DNA of 64,000 nucleotides from Siphonodentalium dalli (taxonomy: Eukaryota; Mollusca; Scaphopoda; Gadilida; Siphonodentaliidae): the NCBI GenBank assembly GCA_032622095.1, contig CP136064.1, forward strand, positions 183,378,209 to 183,442,208, written 5' to 3'. A program made the position numbers and the translations under genes. Below the pieces are notes generated by a model. The model did no database searches. It worked only from the letters and a program-made list of their open reading frames with translations, and was not told the DNA's origin. Below, in pieces: positions 10,606 to 21,929 of the stretch; the stretch's first letter is position 1; each line of letters begins with the position of its first letter.

Positions 10606-13478
10606 GCATGAACGATTTCTGAGAAAAATTACCCTATGACAATTTTTTAATTGGAAGATAATTTGTTTGCAGTGCATACTATGGAAGCATTGCTTAAAGG
10701 GCCACAAGGCCTTCGCAGTGTGTTCATGTGAAAAGTGACGAGTGTCTGTAAAACAACTAATCAAGTAGTACATATATACCAACTTGATAAAATGGATAAA
10801 CTTTTTTTTTTTTTTTATTATTAATAATAATTCCCCCCAATTACGAGATTTAGCATGTTGAAACCATTTCTATGTAAACTTTACTGTTACAGCTACATTA
10901 CCCACCAAAGTCAAATATAAAACCAAATTCCAATCAAAATGTAAAGGTAAATACTGGAAAAGGTTAAAACATTGACAAATATTCTATAAAAATAGATGTA
11001 GGCTAAACTATTCAAATAACCAGCATGATCAGCGACGTTTGTTTACAGATCACTGTAACCATATGGTTAATAACAATGGTTTCAACGAGCAAAATTTTAT
11101 ATTGAGTAGTGAATACAGAACGGTCTATTCCCCCCCCCCCCCCCCCCATCTCACATCTACCTACTGCGAAGACCAATTAATGTGACCAGCACTCTAAACA
11201 GTGAAACATTGACAAAATACCAACACATCTAAGAATTCATTGATAAATAATATTCTATTACACTCTTTTGAAATACATATATTTATGTAACTGGCTTCCA
11301 AGATTATTCAACCTTTTTCAAAGAATTGTTGCAAATGCTATGAAACATTTCATGTTTCTGAGCAAATAATCTGCATTTATACCTTTTGACATCTTATTTG
11401 TACAGTAAACCCTTTTCACTGACAAGTATTTCACTTAGGGAATGAACCGATAATGAGTCTATAAAATGGCCTGAACTTATTATCTGAACATTCTCTACTA
11501 ATGACTGAACAGGAATCCTAAGTCTTCTGTACAGAGAACATGCATGAAGAAGCCAATTCACAAATCATTCCAGTATGTCTAACAAATCCAGTTTTTCTGG
11601 ATGGTTTGAATAACTACATACATCTAGATGGTCAGACAGTGCAGAAAATAACATTACCATCACTAGCCATATCTTCTATTTGGACTCGGCAGAGTAGTCT
11701 AATTTGAAGGAAAACAGGGAAGATCAGTGGAAGAAAGGATTTAACTGATATCAAGATAAAAATCAACAAACTTTGTCTGAAACTATTTATGGTTCATACG
11801 TTTAGCTGAATTTTCTTTTACAGTAAATTTTCATAACTGCATTATTCTTAAAATCCATAAGCTGATTTAATATGAGTCAAGCTGTGGTAATTTTCAGGCG
11901 ATGTCCAAATAAATACATGGCAGGTCAGGCGGCAAATTCAAATATTGAGGAATATCCTCACTCAGACACCATTCTCACTAACTACAGAGAGATATACAAA
12001 CAGTTAACACCCTCTTACAAATCATATATACATTACTATATACAAATAACTGGAATGACTTTACAAACTTTACAATAGTAGATGAATAAATACATGTGGC
12101 CTCCAGACACACAGATATGTGATACAGAATGAAAACTATGATAAATATGATTGATTAATTAATGACGAGAAAGAAAAACATTAGCCTGCTAAGAGAGTAT
12201 GTTCCATAATAAATTAAGTTTCTTGCAGTAGTTAAACATATTGAGAAGTTTGTGAAAGGTCTGATGGTTAGATTTTTTACGGGAACAAACAAGCAAACTT
12301 TATTCTTATAGTTATTACAATTATTGCGCCATTCATAAGACGTTGGTGATTATATTATTAATTTTTAAACAAAAACCAAAATCTGTTAACAGAATCCAGG
12401 CTTTGATAAAAAGACAAAGATTGCAGAATCACCAGAATCTCAAAATTGGAGAGGCAAACATAATGAACATAAGAACAAAGCTATTCTATTTTATCACATT
12501 TTGTCTCTTTGGAGATTGTTAAAAAAATTTAACCGGCAGACCTTTTGTGAACCCCTCAATAATCTCAAACAGTGTAAAGAAGTTATCAGATCACACAATC
12601 AGGTGAATATTCATATTAACAGAAACAGTTGACACTAATGGCACCTAATAATTTGACTAAAACATGTGGATTGAAGACCAAACTGATTTCCATTTCAATT
12701 GGGAAGCAGTTTATTCTGTATTATAAATGCTTTTAGACTAGATGGGTCAAATGATGGAAGAAAATCAAGTAAAAAAACTTCTCTGAAATTTTTGTATTGA
12801 TTCAGGGGTATAAACTAATTATTCAACAGGAGCTTCTGTCTTTAGGTACAAATATTACTATTTTTTAGAGCATTAGAATTTTATTTATTTAAAATCTATC
12901 TTTTGAGACTCTTTGAGTGAATTTGATGTAACTTCAGATGTTTCCCTTGAGTTTTGTGGAATAATAATCAAGAGTTTTATAGAATTTATTTTTGTTGGAA
13001 TTGTTACATTGTATATGGAAAATAATTATGGATATTTAAGCATTTAATTTGATCTTTAATTAAGATAATCTAACATTTGAAATTCATGTTCAGGCTGGTA
13101 TTTGATTCATCTAACTTATTTATAACTCTAGACTTAATTCAATTCAATTACAATAAATTAACAGTGCATAATCACAAGGCAACATAAACTTGTTGGCTAA
13201 TGTTAAAACATGGCATAACAACACAAACATAAAATGAAATGCTTAGAGCACAAAGCTATGTATAATAATGCATATAAATATATGCCAAGTAAAACGTGAC
13301 ATCATCAATGATGCTAGTATGTTTGCAATTAAAACTTGAAAAGGTGAGATCAAACAAGAAACAATGAAATTCAAAATTCAACCATCTCTAATATACAAAT
13401 ATGTGACTCCGTATATAGCCTCCAGTTCTGTATACAAGCTTCCATAAATTTCACTTAAATATGTATGAGGCGAGAATA
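10606..13478. other. Long low-repeat AT-rich stretch
   Basis: 2.9 kb with no supported gene. It contains a C18 tract (11130-11147) and an A/T-rich 'ttattaataataattcccc' patch near 10815. A 68-residue open frame at 11872-12078 has no recognisable feature. It could be intergenic or long 3' UTR. Confidence 0.4.
11130..11147 (+). repeat. C18 homopolymer tract
   Basis: Eighteen C in a row on the plus strand. Confidence 0.95.
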
Positions 13479-13923
13479 GACAGGTTCAGCCACACGTATG
13501 TGTACCTTGTTACATGTGTTACTACGGTATTGCTATGGATATGCACTTGGCGGGAGAAGTCATGTAAATTTACTGCGCCAGTGGTACACATTTTGAGTTA
13601 TTGGCCCAAATTTGAGTAGAAAGTGTAAACAATTATAAGGTGGCAGAGACAAGTGACATGTCCACAATGTGACAGCCGATATCCTTAATTGGCTTCAGTC
13701 AAAACATCTTTCCTCGTGGACACATTCTAATTTTCCTACAGTATAGAAGATCTTATCAGAAGAGTGGGATTAATCCTCTTTGCTACATGTTTCGTAATGC
13801 TACACATGACACAAAACTTCTAAATGGTTGGACAGTGTACGTGTAGACAGATTGTCACATGATTCAGGTGACTTTCTTTGACAATGGCAACGCATGTTAC
13901 ACATACATGTGGCTCAGCCCGGC
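13479..13923 (-). mobile_element. TIR element, 'GTTACWTRYAAGTAAC' family, copy 2
   Basis: The ends GACAGGTTCAGCCACACG and GCCGGGCTGAGCCACATG (reverse complement of the right end) are inverted. Internal words match 9663-10099 in the opposite orientation. About 445 bp, no coding content. Confidence 0.6.
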
Positions 13924-13969
13924 TAATTAATTTCAGCCAGTGTTTAATTATATTACAATATTAATATAA

Positions 13970-14207
13970 CCCTTTCAGGACGGGAGCTGTGCTGGTGCAG
14001 CATTAAATATCCTGTGCCAGTGCATTCTCTTATATATGCGAGTCTCCCATAGGGAGCCTCACATATATAAGAGAATACACAGGCTTACAAGGTCAATATT
14101 GTTTGGCCAATATATTCTCTTATATATGCAGGAGAATCGCACATATAAGAGAATGCATTGGCACAGGTTTTCGCAAACAAAATCAGGAAGCTGTGATCAT
14201 GGAAGGG
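13970..14207. mobile_element. TTAA hairpin MITE (type A), two-hairpin form
   Basis: The left end CCCTTTCAGGACGGGAGCTG follows ATAA; the right end GAAGCTGTGATCATGGAAGGG precedes TTAA (14208-14211). It contains two stacked hairpins of 'gcattctcttatatatgcga', separated by 'cttacaaggtcaatattgtt'. Confidence 0.85.
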
Positions 14208-14422
14208 TTAAATGGATAGCACCAAAATGTCAGAAATTGGGTGAAAATTGGTAATAAATATCATTGGAAAGCTGTGTCAGTATGCAATGAACATGTCATA
14301 TATATAGATAGAGCAGTGATTCAGTGTCAGTAGGTGGTATTTAAATCACTGTAATTTCTAGATATGATAACAGAAATTTCAAACAGATGTATAAAATCAG
14401 AATGACTGGCTTCAGAAGTTAA

Positions 14423-15126
14423 AGGTACACATGATGTTTGTAACTCTCAATATGAAGATATTAGTTATAATTTCAGTGGAAAGAACTGTGAAAACCAATC
14501 CCAGAACGATGAAAACCAATGCCAACAATGAATTACATTCTTGTACCAAGAATATAAAATTTAAAGGGGGACTGTACATGTACACTAAATCTGGCAATTT
14601 ATGGGACCATCTCCTTCAATATGTGACAGAATAATGCAACAAATGAATGAATTTGAGCCATGAGTTTGTGAAAAATAGACTCATTTATCATATGAACGAT
14701 ACAAACAACATGGTAATTATAATGAAAATGAATTTATGACTGGAGTCATAAATTCATTTTTATTATAATTACCATGTTGCTTGCACTAATCCATGGCTCA
14801 AATTCATTCAATTGTTGCAATATATTCTGTTGAGTATAAAAGGAGATGGTCCTATAAAATACCGGATTTAGTGTACAGTTCCCCTTTAAGATATTCATGA
14901 AAATTACCTCTATAGATCCGAAATGAATAAATGAGGACCGATATTCTTTATCGTTTTAAAATTGGATGCCTTCAATTTCATACTGGTTTGCACACTTGAA
15001 TTAACATTTGGTTAGCTAAGCAAACACCGATGTAAAAACAATTTATCAAAAATGACCATAGTGGACCTTTTACCCCCAATATAATGTCAACAATAATGCT
15101 ACAAATTTCAAACACCATGTGTGCCT
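14423..15126. mobile_element. TTAA element (type F) with a nested foldback
   Basis: TTAA at 14419-14422 and 15127-15130. The ends AGGTACACATGATGTTTG and AGGCACACATGGTGTTTG (reverse complement of the right end) match at 15 of 18 positions. A separate foldback sits inside at 14556-14892. A 103-residue minus-strand open frame at 14978-15289 runs through this DNA and looks repeat-derived. Confidence 0.7.
14556..14892. mobile_element. Nested foldback, AGGGGGACTGTACA ends
   Basis: The left side 'ttaaagggggactgtaca', 'actaaatctggcaattta', 'gggaccatctcc', 'gaatgaatttgagccatg' is inverted on the right, ending in 'tgtacagttcccctttaa'. The centre is 'atgactggagtcat'. It lies inside 14423-15126. Confidence 0.75.
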
Positions 15127-15305
15127 TTAAGGAATCCAACATCCGGTCATTGTATACTGAGATGGTTGAAATTTTAAGGAAATTCTCAGCAACACACAGG
15201 TAAAGTAAACCACACACACAACGGAGGGCACAAAATGGAACCTGAGGAAAAATGGTGCATTTAGAAATGCTGAGGGGTGGTAGCGGCATACATCTTAGAT
15301 ATATA

Positions 15306-15518
15306 CAGTAATGCCCTAAATAATTGACTCCTTAACCACAGAAGAATTATGGGTAACTTTTCAGCATTTAGTCGGAAATATGGCTTGTTGCCATTCATCG
15401 TAAAGCTCTCAGTGAGAGCTTTCCAATGAATGGCAACAAGCCATATTTCCGACTAAATCCTGAAAAGTTACCCATCATTCTGCTGTGATTAAGGAGTAAA
15501 TTATTTAGGGCATTACTG
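15306..15518. mobile_element. TA palindromic MITE, full copy
   Basis: CAGTAATGCCC to GGGCATTACTG, preceded by TATATA. Both ~100-bp arms are complete, with the centre 'aaagctctcagtgagagcttt'. Confidence 0.95.
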
Positions 15519-15960
15519 CAGAGAATGAGGGGAAGCATTTTATCAGCAATATCACTCGATGCACTAAATTAAATGGAACTGGCATCTATCCATGTTTGGC
15601 GATCTGGTTTTTCTTTTTTACACTAACAACAAGTCATTGTATAACTCGGAGAACTGTGGGCAGATGTTGTTCCAGTAGTTGCCCTTCACTAACAATACAA
15701 TCAACACAAAAACAAGACAGGCATGTGACCAACTGTAATCTCAATTTAGCTGAAATCATTTCATGAATTTATCTCCCTTGTAATTCAATCTAGCAAGGAA
15801 TTTGCAAAGAAACTGTATAAAAAGTATCATTTAGTCATTTTCATGACACGAATCGAGACTTTCATTTCGCCGTTGTCACCGTGCACAAATCATTGGGGTT
15901 GTTCATTGTGATACTCGGAACACTGCTCCGTAACCATTTCCTGTGGGGCGGGTTGGCTCG
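15519..15960. other. Unassigned stretch
   Basis: Nothing recognised. 15840-15960 is richer in CpG than its surroundings. Confidence 0.35.
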
Positions 15961-16148
15961 TTTCGCTACTCCGTTCTGCGCCGATGAAATTGTACCGTGC
16001 CACATTCAGATTTGATGCACGCTGAAGCGGCCGAATATACGGTATCTATAGATAACAAACGCGCGGGTGTGCTTGTTTCGCTACTCGTTCTGCGCCGATG
16101 AAATTTGACCATGCTACATTCAGATTTGATGCACGCTGAAGCGACCGA
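15961..16148. repeat. CpG-containing direct duplication, 115-bp period
   Basis: 15961-16034 (tttcgctactccgttctgcg ... cacgctgaagcggccga) recurs at 16076-16148 with about ten differences. It is GC-rich for this window. An open frame across both copies gives a repeated peptide but has no known domain. Confidence 0.75.
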
Positions 16149-17297
16149 TGTCAGTGAATCGAAAACGAAAGTTAGCCGCTCTCGGCCAATCAGAATGCTT
16201 GTTTTTAGTGACAAATACTCAATTGAATTACAATTTACAATAAATTCATTAAATTATTCATATTAACTGAAATAGGCCAATTCGCTGAAGAATTTCACCT
16301 CTGTTGTGTGTTAAGAACATATGGAGATCGATCTACCAAATTAACTATGATAGCCTGAAATTGTGTTTGATGGATAGTGAAATTACAATTAAATTATGCT
16401 TTGAATCAACAGCATATCAGTATTTGATAGTGACATGGCACTGAAGATACAATTATTTCAAACGGTTTTGAAGACAGGCAAGCTTTGAATCAAAATCATG
16501 GCAAATCGCTCTTCTAACAGCGCTAGCTCCAAGAACAATTCAAATTGTTCAGTTATAGAGCACTCAGTATACATGATTAATCATATTACCAATTAGCTAT
16601 AAATATAATATTAAACCCTATTAATCTAGATATGTGTGTAAAACCAGCTAGCAGTGACCCCCATATAAATAATGAAATATATAAACTATCGACAATCACA
16701 CGCCAATAAAAGCAGTCTAACTTAAATTGGAAGGTGCCTACACCAAAATGAAACAAATTTGGCATTAGCAGTCAAAGTATATCATTATTGGATGCTTTCT
16801 CAAATGTAAACAAAACATTCAGTTTCAAAGACATTTATTTCTTTTTGTTTTTTTCTTGTCTTTCATTAAAATCTTTCTTTTCCAGGTATGACCAACTTGA
16901 TGACTATCTGCTTAAAATAGAAGCCCCATTATTCCACCTGCATACCCAACATCTGTGGCCTAGTTGTGTCCACTAAGTGATAGAAATTTGATCCTTCCAT
17001 GTTCGAAAATACCCCCAATTTTTCCCATAATACTTTGTGTGTCAGTTATAAGTGAATTACAGTTGCATTGCTAAAATACTGGACAAAACGCAATCATGCT
17101 CAAAACAGACAGAACAGCCAAAAACAAATCTTTGTGCTCCCGACAATAAAATAACATATTGATTTTCTGTATTAAAATTTTTTCTTCGACCACCTAACTT
17201 CGATGAAAACAAACTTTGAGAGCCTTTCCTTTCCAATGATATTTAATATAGAATTTCATGAATACAATATAAATTTACAGTTTGAGAATATGGCAGC
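16149..17297. other. AT-rich stretch
   Basis: No gene or assignable repeat. Open frames here are short and AT-driven. Confidence 0.4.
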
Positions 17298-17530
17298 CTA
17301 TAACCTTTTCTATACTGAATGGATTCTTCCACCAAGTAATAAAAGTATATATTGGAATGGTTTATTGGTTATCAGGAGGGGTGTTCAGATGACAGAGAGG
17401 CAAAAACATAATAAATGTGCAGGATTAATTTCCATTGGAGGAAAATGTTCAAGTATTAAGTTCAACAGGTCATTTGTCGAACTTATTATCTGAATATTTC
17501 CTAAGGGGTACTTATTATAGAAGAGGTTAA
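17298..17530 (+). mobile_element. TTAA MITE (type B)
   Basis: 'ataaccttttctatactgaa' on the left and 'gaagaggttaac' on the right. Family words 'tggaatggtttattggtta', 'ggaaaatgttcaagtattaa' and the inverted pair 'aagttcaacag/gtcgaacttatta' are present. Confidence 0.75.
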
Positions 17531-18171
17531 CTATTGAATATGTTGATCGCATCCTACTTCTATTTTGAGAAATCCAATTTTAGTTAGACTGATCATATAT
17601 AACACTTTTGGTTGGCTAGACTAGTAAAGACAAAAAAATAGTGCATATCATCTAATGTACATATTTACAATTATTTCAGGCATTTAGGCGCCATCTTGTG
17701 GCTTCACTAGTCTAACCGCGATTGTTGGGACTCTATGTACAAACACACATGCCAATTACGCACAAATCTGCACCCGCATGACTGAAGTGTCGCTGGAGAT
17801 GTCATGCATATCGCGAAGTAATGGAATCACATCGTCATGCATAATGGGATTTAAACACCTGAGCACCAGTCGTATTTGACGAATCACATTTGCATCATTT
17901 TGAACTTGATGAGTCATGAACATAGATGAAGGTTTGATTGGTGAAAACATAAATATAGAGTAAGTGTTCATGTTTTGTTTTTAAATAGGCCTTTTGTGTA
18001 AATCACTTTTGAACCAATAATTAATTTAGTCACTGGAAACATTTCGCTTGAAATGATACTAATACAATAAGAAATGGCCTAAAATAGCAAATGTAAAGGC
18101 AGTGATTTTTTCTAGCCATTGGGAAAATTTGTGCCATATAAGCTTACAATTGGGAATATATAGAGAACATA
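17531..18171. other. Unassigned stretch
   Basis: No gene or repeat assigned. 17690-17960 is slightly GC-richer and non-repetitive, with a 71-residue minus-strand open frame of no recognisable family. Confidence 0.35.
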
Positions 18172-18383
18172 CAGTAATGCCCTAAATAATCGACTCCTTA
18201 ACCACAGCTGAATTATGGGTACTTTTTTAGGATTTAGTCGGAAAAATGGCTTGCTGCCATTCATCGGAAAGCTCTGTGAGAACTTTCGGATGAATGGCAA
18301 CAAGCCATATTTCCGACTAAATCCTGAAAAAATTACCCATAATTCAGCTGTGGTTAAGGAGTCGATTATTTAGGGCATTACTG
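18172..18383. mobile_element. TA palindromic MITE, full copy
   Basis: CAGTAATGCCC to GGGCATTACTG, flanked by TA on both sides (acaTA / TAggaa). Both arms complete. Confidence 0.95.
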
Positions 18384-18706
18384 TAGGAATAAATCATTAT
18401 ATGTAACACTCAGTGTAATCAAACATTTGAAAGTATTTATTCCTATTTTATGCTAATGGTGTGTGATGACTTGAAAATCATCATAAAATGAATGGGAAGT
18501 CATATCTTTTGTTCAGAAAACAAGATACTTTTTTGTGAATTGGCAATTTCAGGTCAGAAATATGGAATAAACTTTACTATTTCCCATTAGGAATGGGGCC
18601 CATTTTCAGTCTCCCCTGTCATTGCCCAAAACAGTCCTGAAATGCCACATAAAATAAGAATTTAGGTCACAAATTGACTGTAACACAGCTAGCCAAAACG
18701 ACTGCT

Positions 18707-19039
18707 CAGGCACCAGTCTAGAGGTTTCAAATTGGGAGAATTAATTTTCCCTGTTGGTTATTAGGGAGAAGATGACTTATCAGGGAGAAGTAGCAATGAA
18801 TAAAATTTAATTTACACCTCAACATTGCCCTTCTATGATCTATTATACAACACAAGAGCCCATTTATAAAACCATTATAATGAATAAGAACGCAATTATA
18901 ATCAGTAATATACTTTAAACATGCTGTTGGGATACAAGCAAATGAGAGAAAGGTCACTTCTCCATGTGATAAAGACAGGGAGAAGTGGCACAATTTAGAG
19001 AGAAGATCTCTCCCAAATAGCCCTCTAGACTGGTAACTG
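18707..19039. mobile_element. hAT-like MITE, CAGGCACCAGTCTAGAGG family, intact copy
   Basis: The ends CAGGCACCAGTCTAGAGG and CAGTTACCAGTCTAGAGG (reverse complement of the right end) are inverted repeats. 8-bp flanks CGACTGCT (18699-18706) and CTACTGCT (19040-19047) match 7 of 8. It is 333 bp and non-coding. A second copy at 25889-27515 is split by an insertion. Confidence 0.85.
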
Positions 19040-19067
19040 CTACTGCTCACATTACTCATTGAAGAAT

Positions 19068-19079
19068 CCCCCCCCCCCC
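19068..19079 (+). repeat. C12 homopolymer tract
   Basis: Twelve C on the plus strand, just right of the hAT-like MITE. Confidence 0.95.
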
Positions 19080-19825
19080 ACTAGTTCAGACCTATTGTTA
19101 TATATAATTAACCCAAAGTAAACTTTCATAGAAACATTGCATATTTAGTAAAATAGAACCCTTACTCTATGGTTTAAGCCAGACAACGTCCAGTTTTGTA
19201 CGTATGCACAATGAAAAGCAACATGATGAGATGAATTTAACAAAACCAATTCATTACACACAAAACTTATGGCATTGATCATTTGAATCATTTCCAAATA
19301 TGGAGTATGCATGCAAAATGAGGTCATGATCGATTGAATTTTAGGTTTTTCGTCAAACAAAACACATACATTTAAGCTGTCTAATAAACAGACAAAAAAA
19401 CTTAAGATGATTTTTCGATGAATGGACATTATTTCATTCACATCACAGTAGACAAGACTCATCTTGGACCTTTGGCTCGATGGAGAGATTAAACATGATT
19501 GGTACCTAGCCTTGCAGACAGCGACATCTATTGATGTCCATGACAACCGATGCAGCACCCAGTATCTATCAACCTCGAGGAGATTATCACTAACGCTGCC
19601 TGGGTCTTGTCACAAGGCTCCGATCACATTCGTAGTCAGCTTTAGAAACCGTCACAAGTGTCAGCTTTTCACAGGCTAGATAGTTGTTGCAGAAGTTATT
19701 GTACTTATGAGTGAAAGGGACTATGCACATTTTACGACCAGCTATTAAATGGTTGAGGTGTGTTTGATGTTCAAAATTGGGGAACAATCCATACATACTT
19801 TCCTTTTAAATTCAGTTATATTAAA
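19080..19825. other. Non-repetitive stretch downstream of NLK
   Basis: This holds the longest minus-strand open frame of the left half (137 residues, 19145-19558), but I recognise no domain and see no splice or homology support. It may be intergenic or NLK 3' UTR. Confidence 0.35.
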
Positions 19826-20055
19826 TATGACAGATTTTAGAATGAGGAATGAGGTCCCCAGAGGGTAAATTTAGTGATGCTACCACGCATAGCGGGCTAG
19901 CATCACCAAATTCACCCTCTGCTGAGGTGTAAGCAGAATGAGGGTCCCCAGAGGGTGAATTTGGTGATGCTAGCCCGCTATGCGGGGTAGCATCACTAAA
20001 TTCACCCTCTGGGAACCTCATTCTGCAAATGACAGACACACTATTTCAAGGCTTG
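19826..20055. mobile_element. hAT-like CAAGCCTGAA MITE, left-truncated copy
   Basis: Two GC-cored hairpins (gtgatgctaccacgcatagc / gctagcatcaccaaattcac and gatgctagcccgctatgcgg / ggtagcatcactaaattcac). The right end is CAAATGACAGACACACTATTTCAAGGCTTG; the left terminal ~25 bp is replaced. Confidence 0.85.
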
Positions 20056-20647
20056 TTTCCACATCTCACATACTAGTTTATCCCATCATTCATCGATTAT
20101 ATACGTTTTAAACAAATGTTTTGGGTAAGAGATTTGAATGGTGACCTAGGTTCTGGCCCTGTTTTCAAATCTCATTGTTTCACCTTATGATATGCAGTAC
20201 CGTGACTAAAATGACGGTACCTGTTGATTCTGGGAATAAAATTTTAGAATTCAATAAATTTAAAAAATAATTTTTTTCGCATTTACACATTATGTAACAG
20301 CGAAGCTTTTACTGTTCAAATCTCAGTAATTTTGTAATGGTTTCTTTCATCCGTTTAAAATATGAAAAATTAATCTCCTTCTATATGAGAACTTGAAAAG
20401 CTGACTACGAAAGTGATAACTGGCGAAAAGCGACTACATTTGTGAGCAGTTTTAAAGAGCTGATCACAAATGTGATCAGAACCGTGTGACAATCACCACA
20501 CCACGTTCACTTTCCATGCTGCGGATACCACTATCATAAGGAATCTGGAACAGTCAGTTTTACTATCACAATTTTTGAGTAACATTCTTGGCCTTGGATC
20601 TGGCAGTTACACTGCTGTCTGGGACAGCACATTGGTGATGCAATCAT
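20056..20647 (-). other. Probable proximal 3' UTR of NLK
   Basis: Lies directly after the NLK stop codon in the direction of transcription. I see no AATAAA on the minus strand here, so the true 3' end is further left or uses a variant signal. The sequence is mostly non-repetitive. Confidence 0.4.
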
Positions 20648-20705
20648 TCATTTAATCCAGGCATGTGGTGATGGCGGAAGTTCATTAGATTGAGCAACAA
20701 GTGAC
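20648..20705 (-). CDS. NLK: NLK terminal coding exon (58 nt, C-terminal tail)
   Basis: Encodes the last 18 residues and the stop: SLVAQSNELPPSPHAWIK, plus the third base of the Arg codon begun in the previous exon. Animal NLK ends in a tail of the form S-S-T-V-A-Q-P-S-E-(M/L)-P-P-S-P, so the match is positional and sequence-specific, although short. The acceptor is a pyrimidine-rich run ending TTTTCATTACAG at 20706-20707; phase fits the AG left by exon 35702-35798 exactly. Stop TGA at 20648-20650. The exon is too short to show up as an open frame. The final residues (HAWIK) differ from the W-E ending I know from human and fly, but the WxxK/WE region is not catalytic. Confidence 0.93.
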
Positions 20706-20784
20706 CTGTAATGAAAAGAAAAATAGAAATATATTAATAATTTTCATGCTAAACTTATCTGAACATGGCTACAAATTAAACAGT

Positions 20785-21116
20785 GAGCTAGCACCTTCTG
20801 GGCACTCATTATGCTTAGGCCTCATCTTTATTATCAAATTTTATTTTTGTTTCTTTAGAAAGTTTTTTATCCTTTTTTTGTTTAGTTTCTATAAATCACC
20901 AAATTGGCAGACAACACAATGCATAATCAAGTTGCCCAAAGGGTGCACATCACAATCTGGGAACTTAAATTTGTGTCTAGATCTCCCATAGCAGATGAAG
21001 CCATACAGAATGAGGTCCCCATAGGGGTAATTTGGTGATGCTAGTCCCCTGTGCGGGGTAGCGTCACTAAATTCACACTCGGAGGACCTAATTCTGCAAA
21101 TGTCTGTCACTATATT
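20785..21116. mobile_element. hAT-like CAAGCCTGAA MITE, rearranged copy
   Basis: Right part: 'cagaatgaggtccccatag', hairpin core 'gatgctagtcccctgtgcgg', then 'ctgcaaatgtctgtcactat'. Middle words 'gggtgcacatcacaatctgg' and 'atctcccatagcagatgaag' match the interior of full copies. It lies in the last NLK intron about 80 bp from the terminal exon. Confidence 0.65.
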
Positions 21117-21117
21117 T

Positions 21118-21212
21118 TCATGAATGGCAACAAGCCATATTTCCGACTAAATCCTGAAAAGTTACCCATAATTCTGCTGTGGTTAACGAGTCGATTACTT
21201 AGGGCATTACTG
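21118..21212. mobile_element. TA palindromic MITE, right half only
   Basis: Starts in the arm at 'tgaatggcaacaagccatat' and runs to GGGCATTACTG, followed by TATA. The left arm is missing; it abuts the preceding hAT-like MITE. Confidence 0.9.
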
Positions 21213-21929
21213 TATATCTGTCCCACATGAATGTTATCTATATTGTTTAGTGTATATACATAATCCAATAAACAATTCATTAATTCTCCCAAGCTCATAT
21301 GTTGACATCATCCAGCTATCAATTTCCAGTTTCTCATATGCACAAGTGATATATTTACTATAAATTATGCCAATTCTAAAATAAAAGAAATGCCCTCAGC
21401 ACATTGACTTAAATGTTTTTATCTGAATTAGAATTAAAGGTACTCAATCAGATTCGATGGTCCCCATATCAGATTCCAACATCAAAAACATTTTTTTAAA
21501 TGCCGCTTCAGTTATCAGAATCGATTAATTGCCCAAAATAATGGTAACCACAGTCAACTATCGTATAAAATTGACCAAAACATGTTATTTATCAACATTT
21601 TGTGCAAATTTTGCCAGTTTGTCAAATTTCGAACACAAAAAAGCCACTTGATTTTAGAGCTATCCATCTTCATCCACAAATTGGTCTGAGACCATCTTAC
21701 ATCGACTGTTTACTGGGCCACTTAAAATTATTGGAAGTGAAAAATAGTAGATTTCAAACATCAATATCTGATCACTCTGAGTTTGATGGTTGGGTTCCTC
21801 GACTTGAATCAAATATATATTTACCCCGAAGTCAAGGAAATAGTAATTTGTGAGTGTTAGTTCGGATTATGCATCTTTAATAACGAGGATAATTTGATAG
21901 CTAGGCGATTGTCAGCAGTTACTATTATC
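21213..21929. other. Intron sequence with an older repeat block
   Basis: 21430-21605 resembles 2195-2370 (aatgccgcttcagttatcag, then ccaaaa.catgttat.tatcaacattttgt). An 83-residue open frame at 21602-21853 has no recognisable domain. Confidence 0.45.

Noticed and set aside
14412-14634. Opposite 61- and 67-residue frames at the same place
   Set aside because: No domain; they lie in the type F element and its foldback.
14978-15289. 103-residue minus-strand open frame with hydrophobic stretches
   Set aside because: It overlaps the TTAA type F element end and its inverted repeat. Hydrophobicity comes from T-rich sequence.
19145-19558. 137-residue minus-strand open frame downstream of NLK
   Set aside because: No recognisable domain, no good splice or start context, and composition typical of AT-rich non-coding DNA. 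Kept only as a note in the surrounding stretch.
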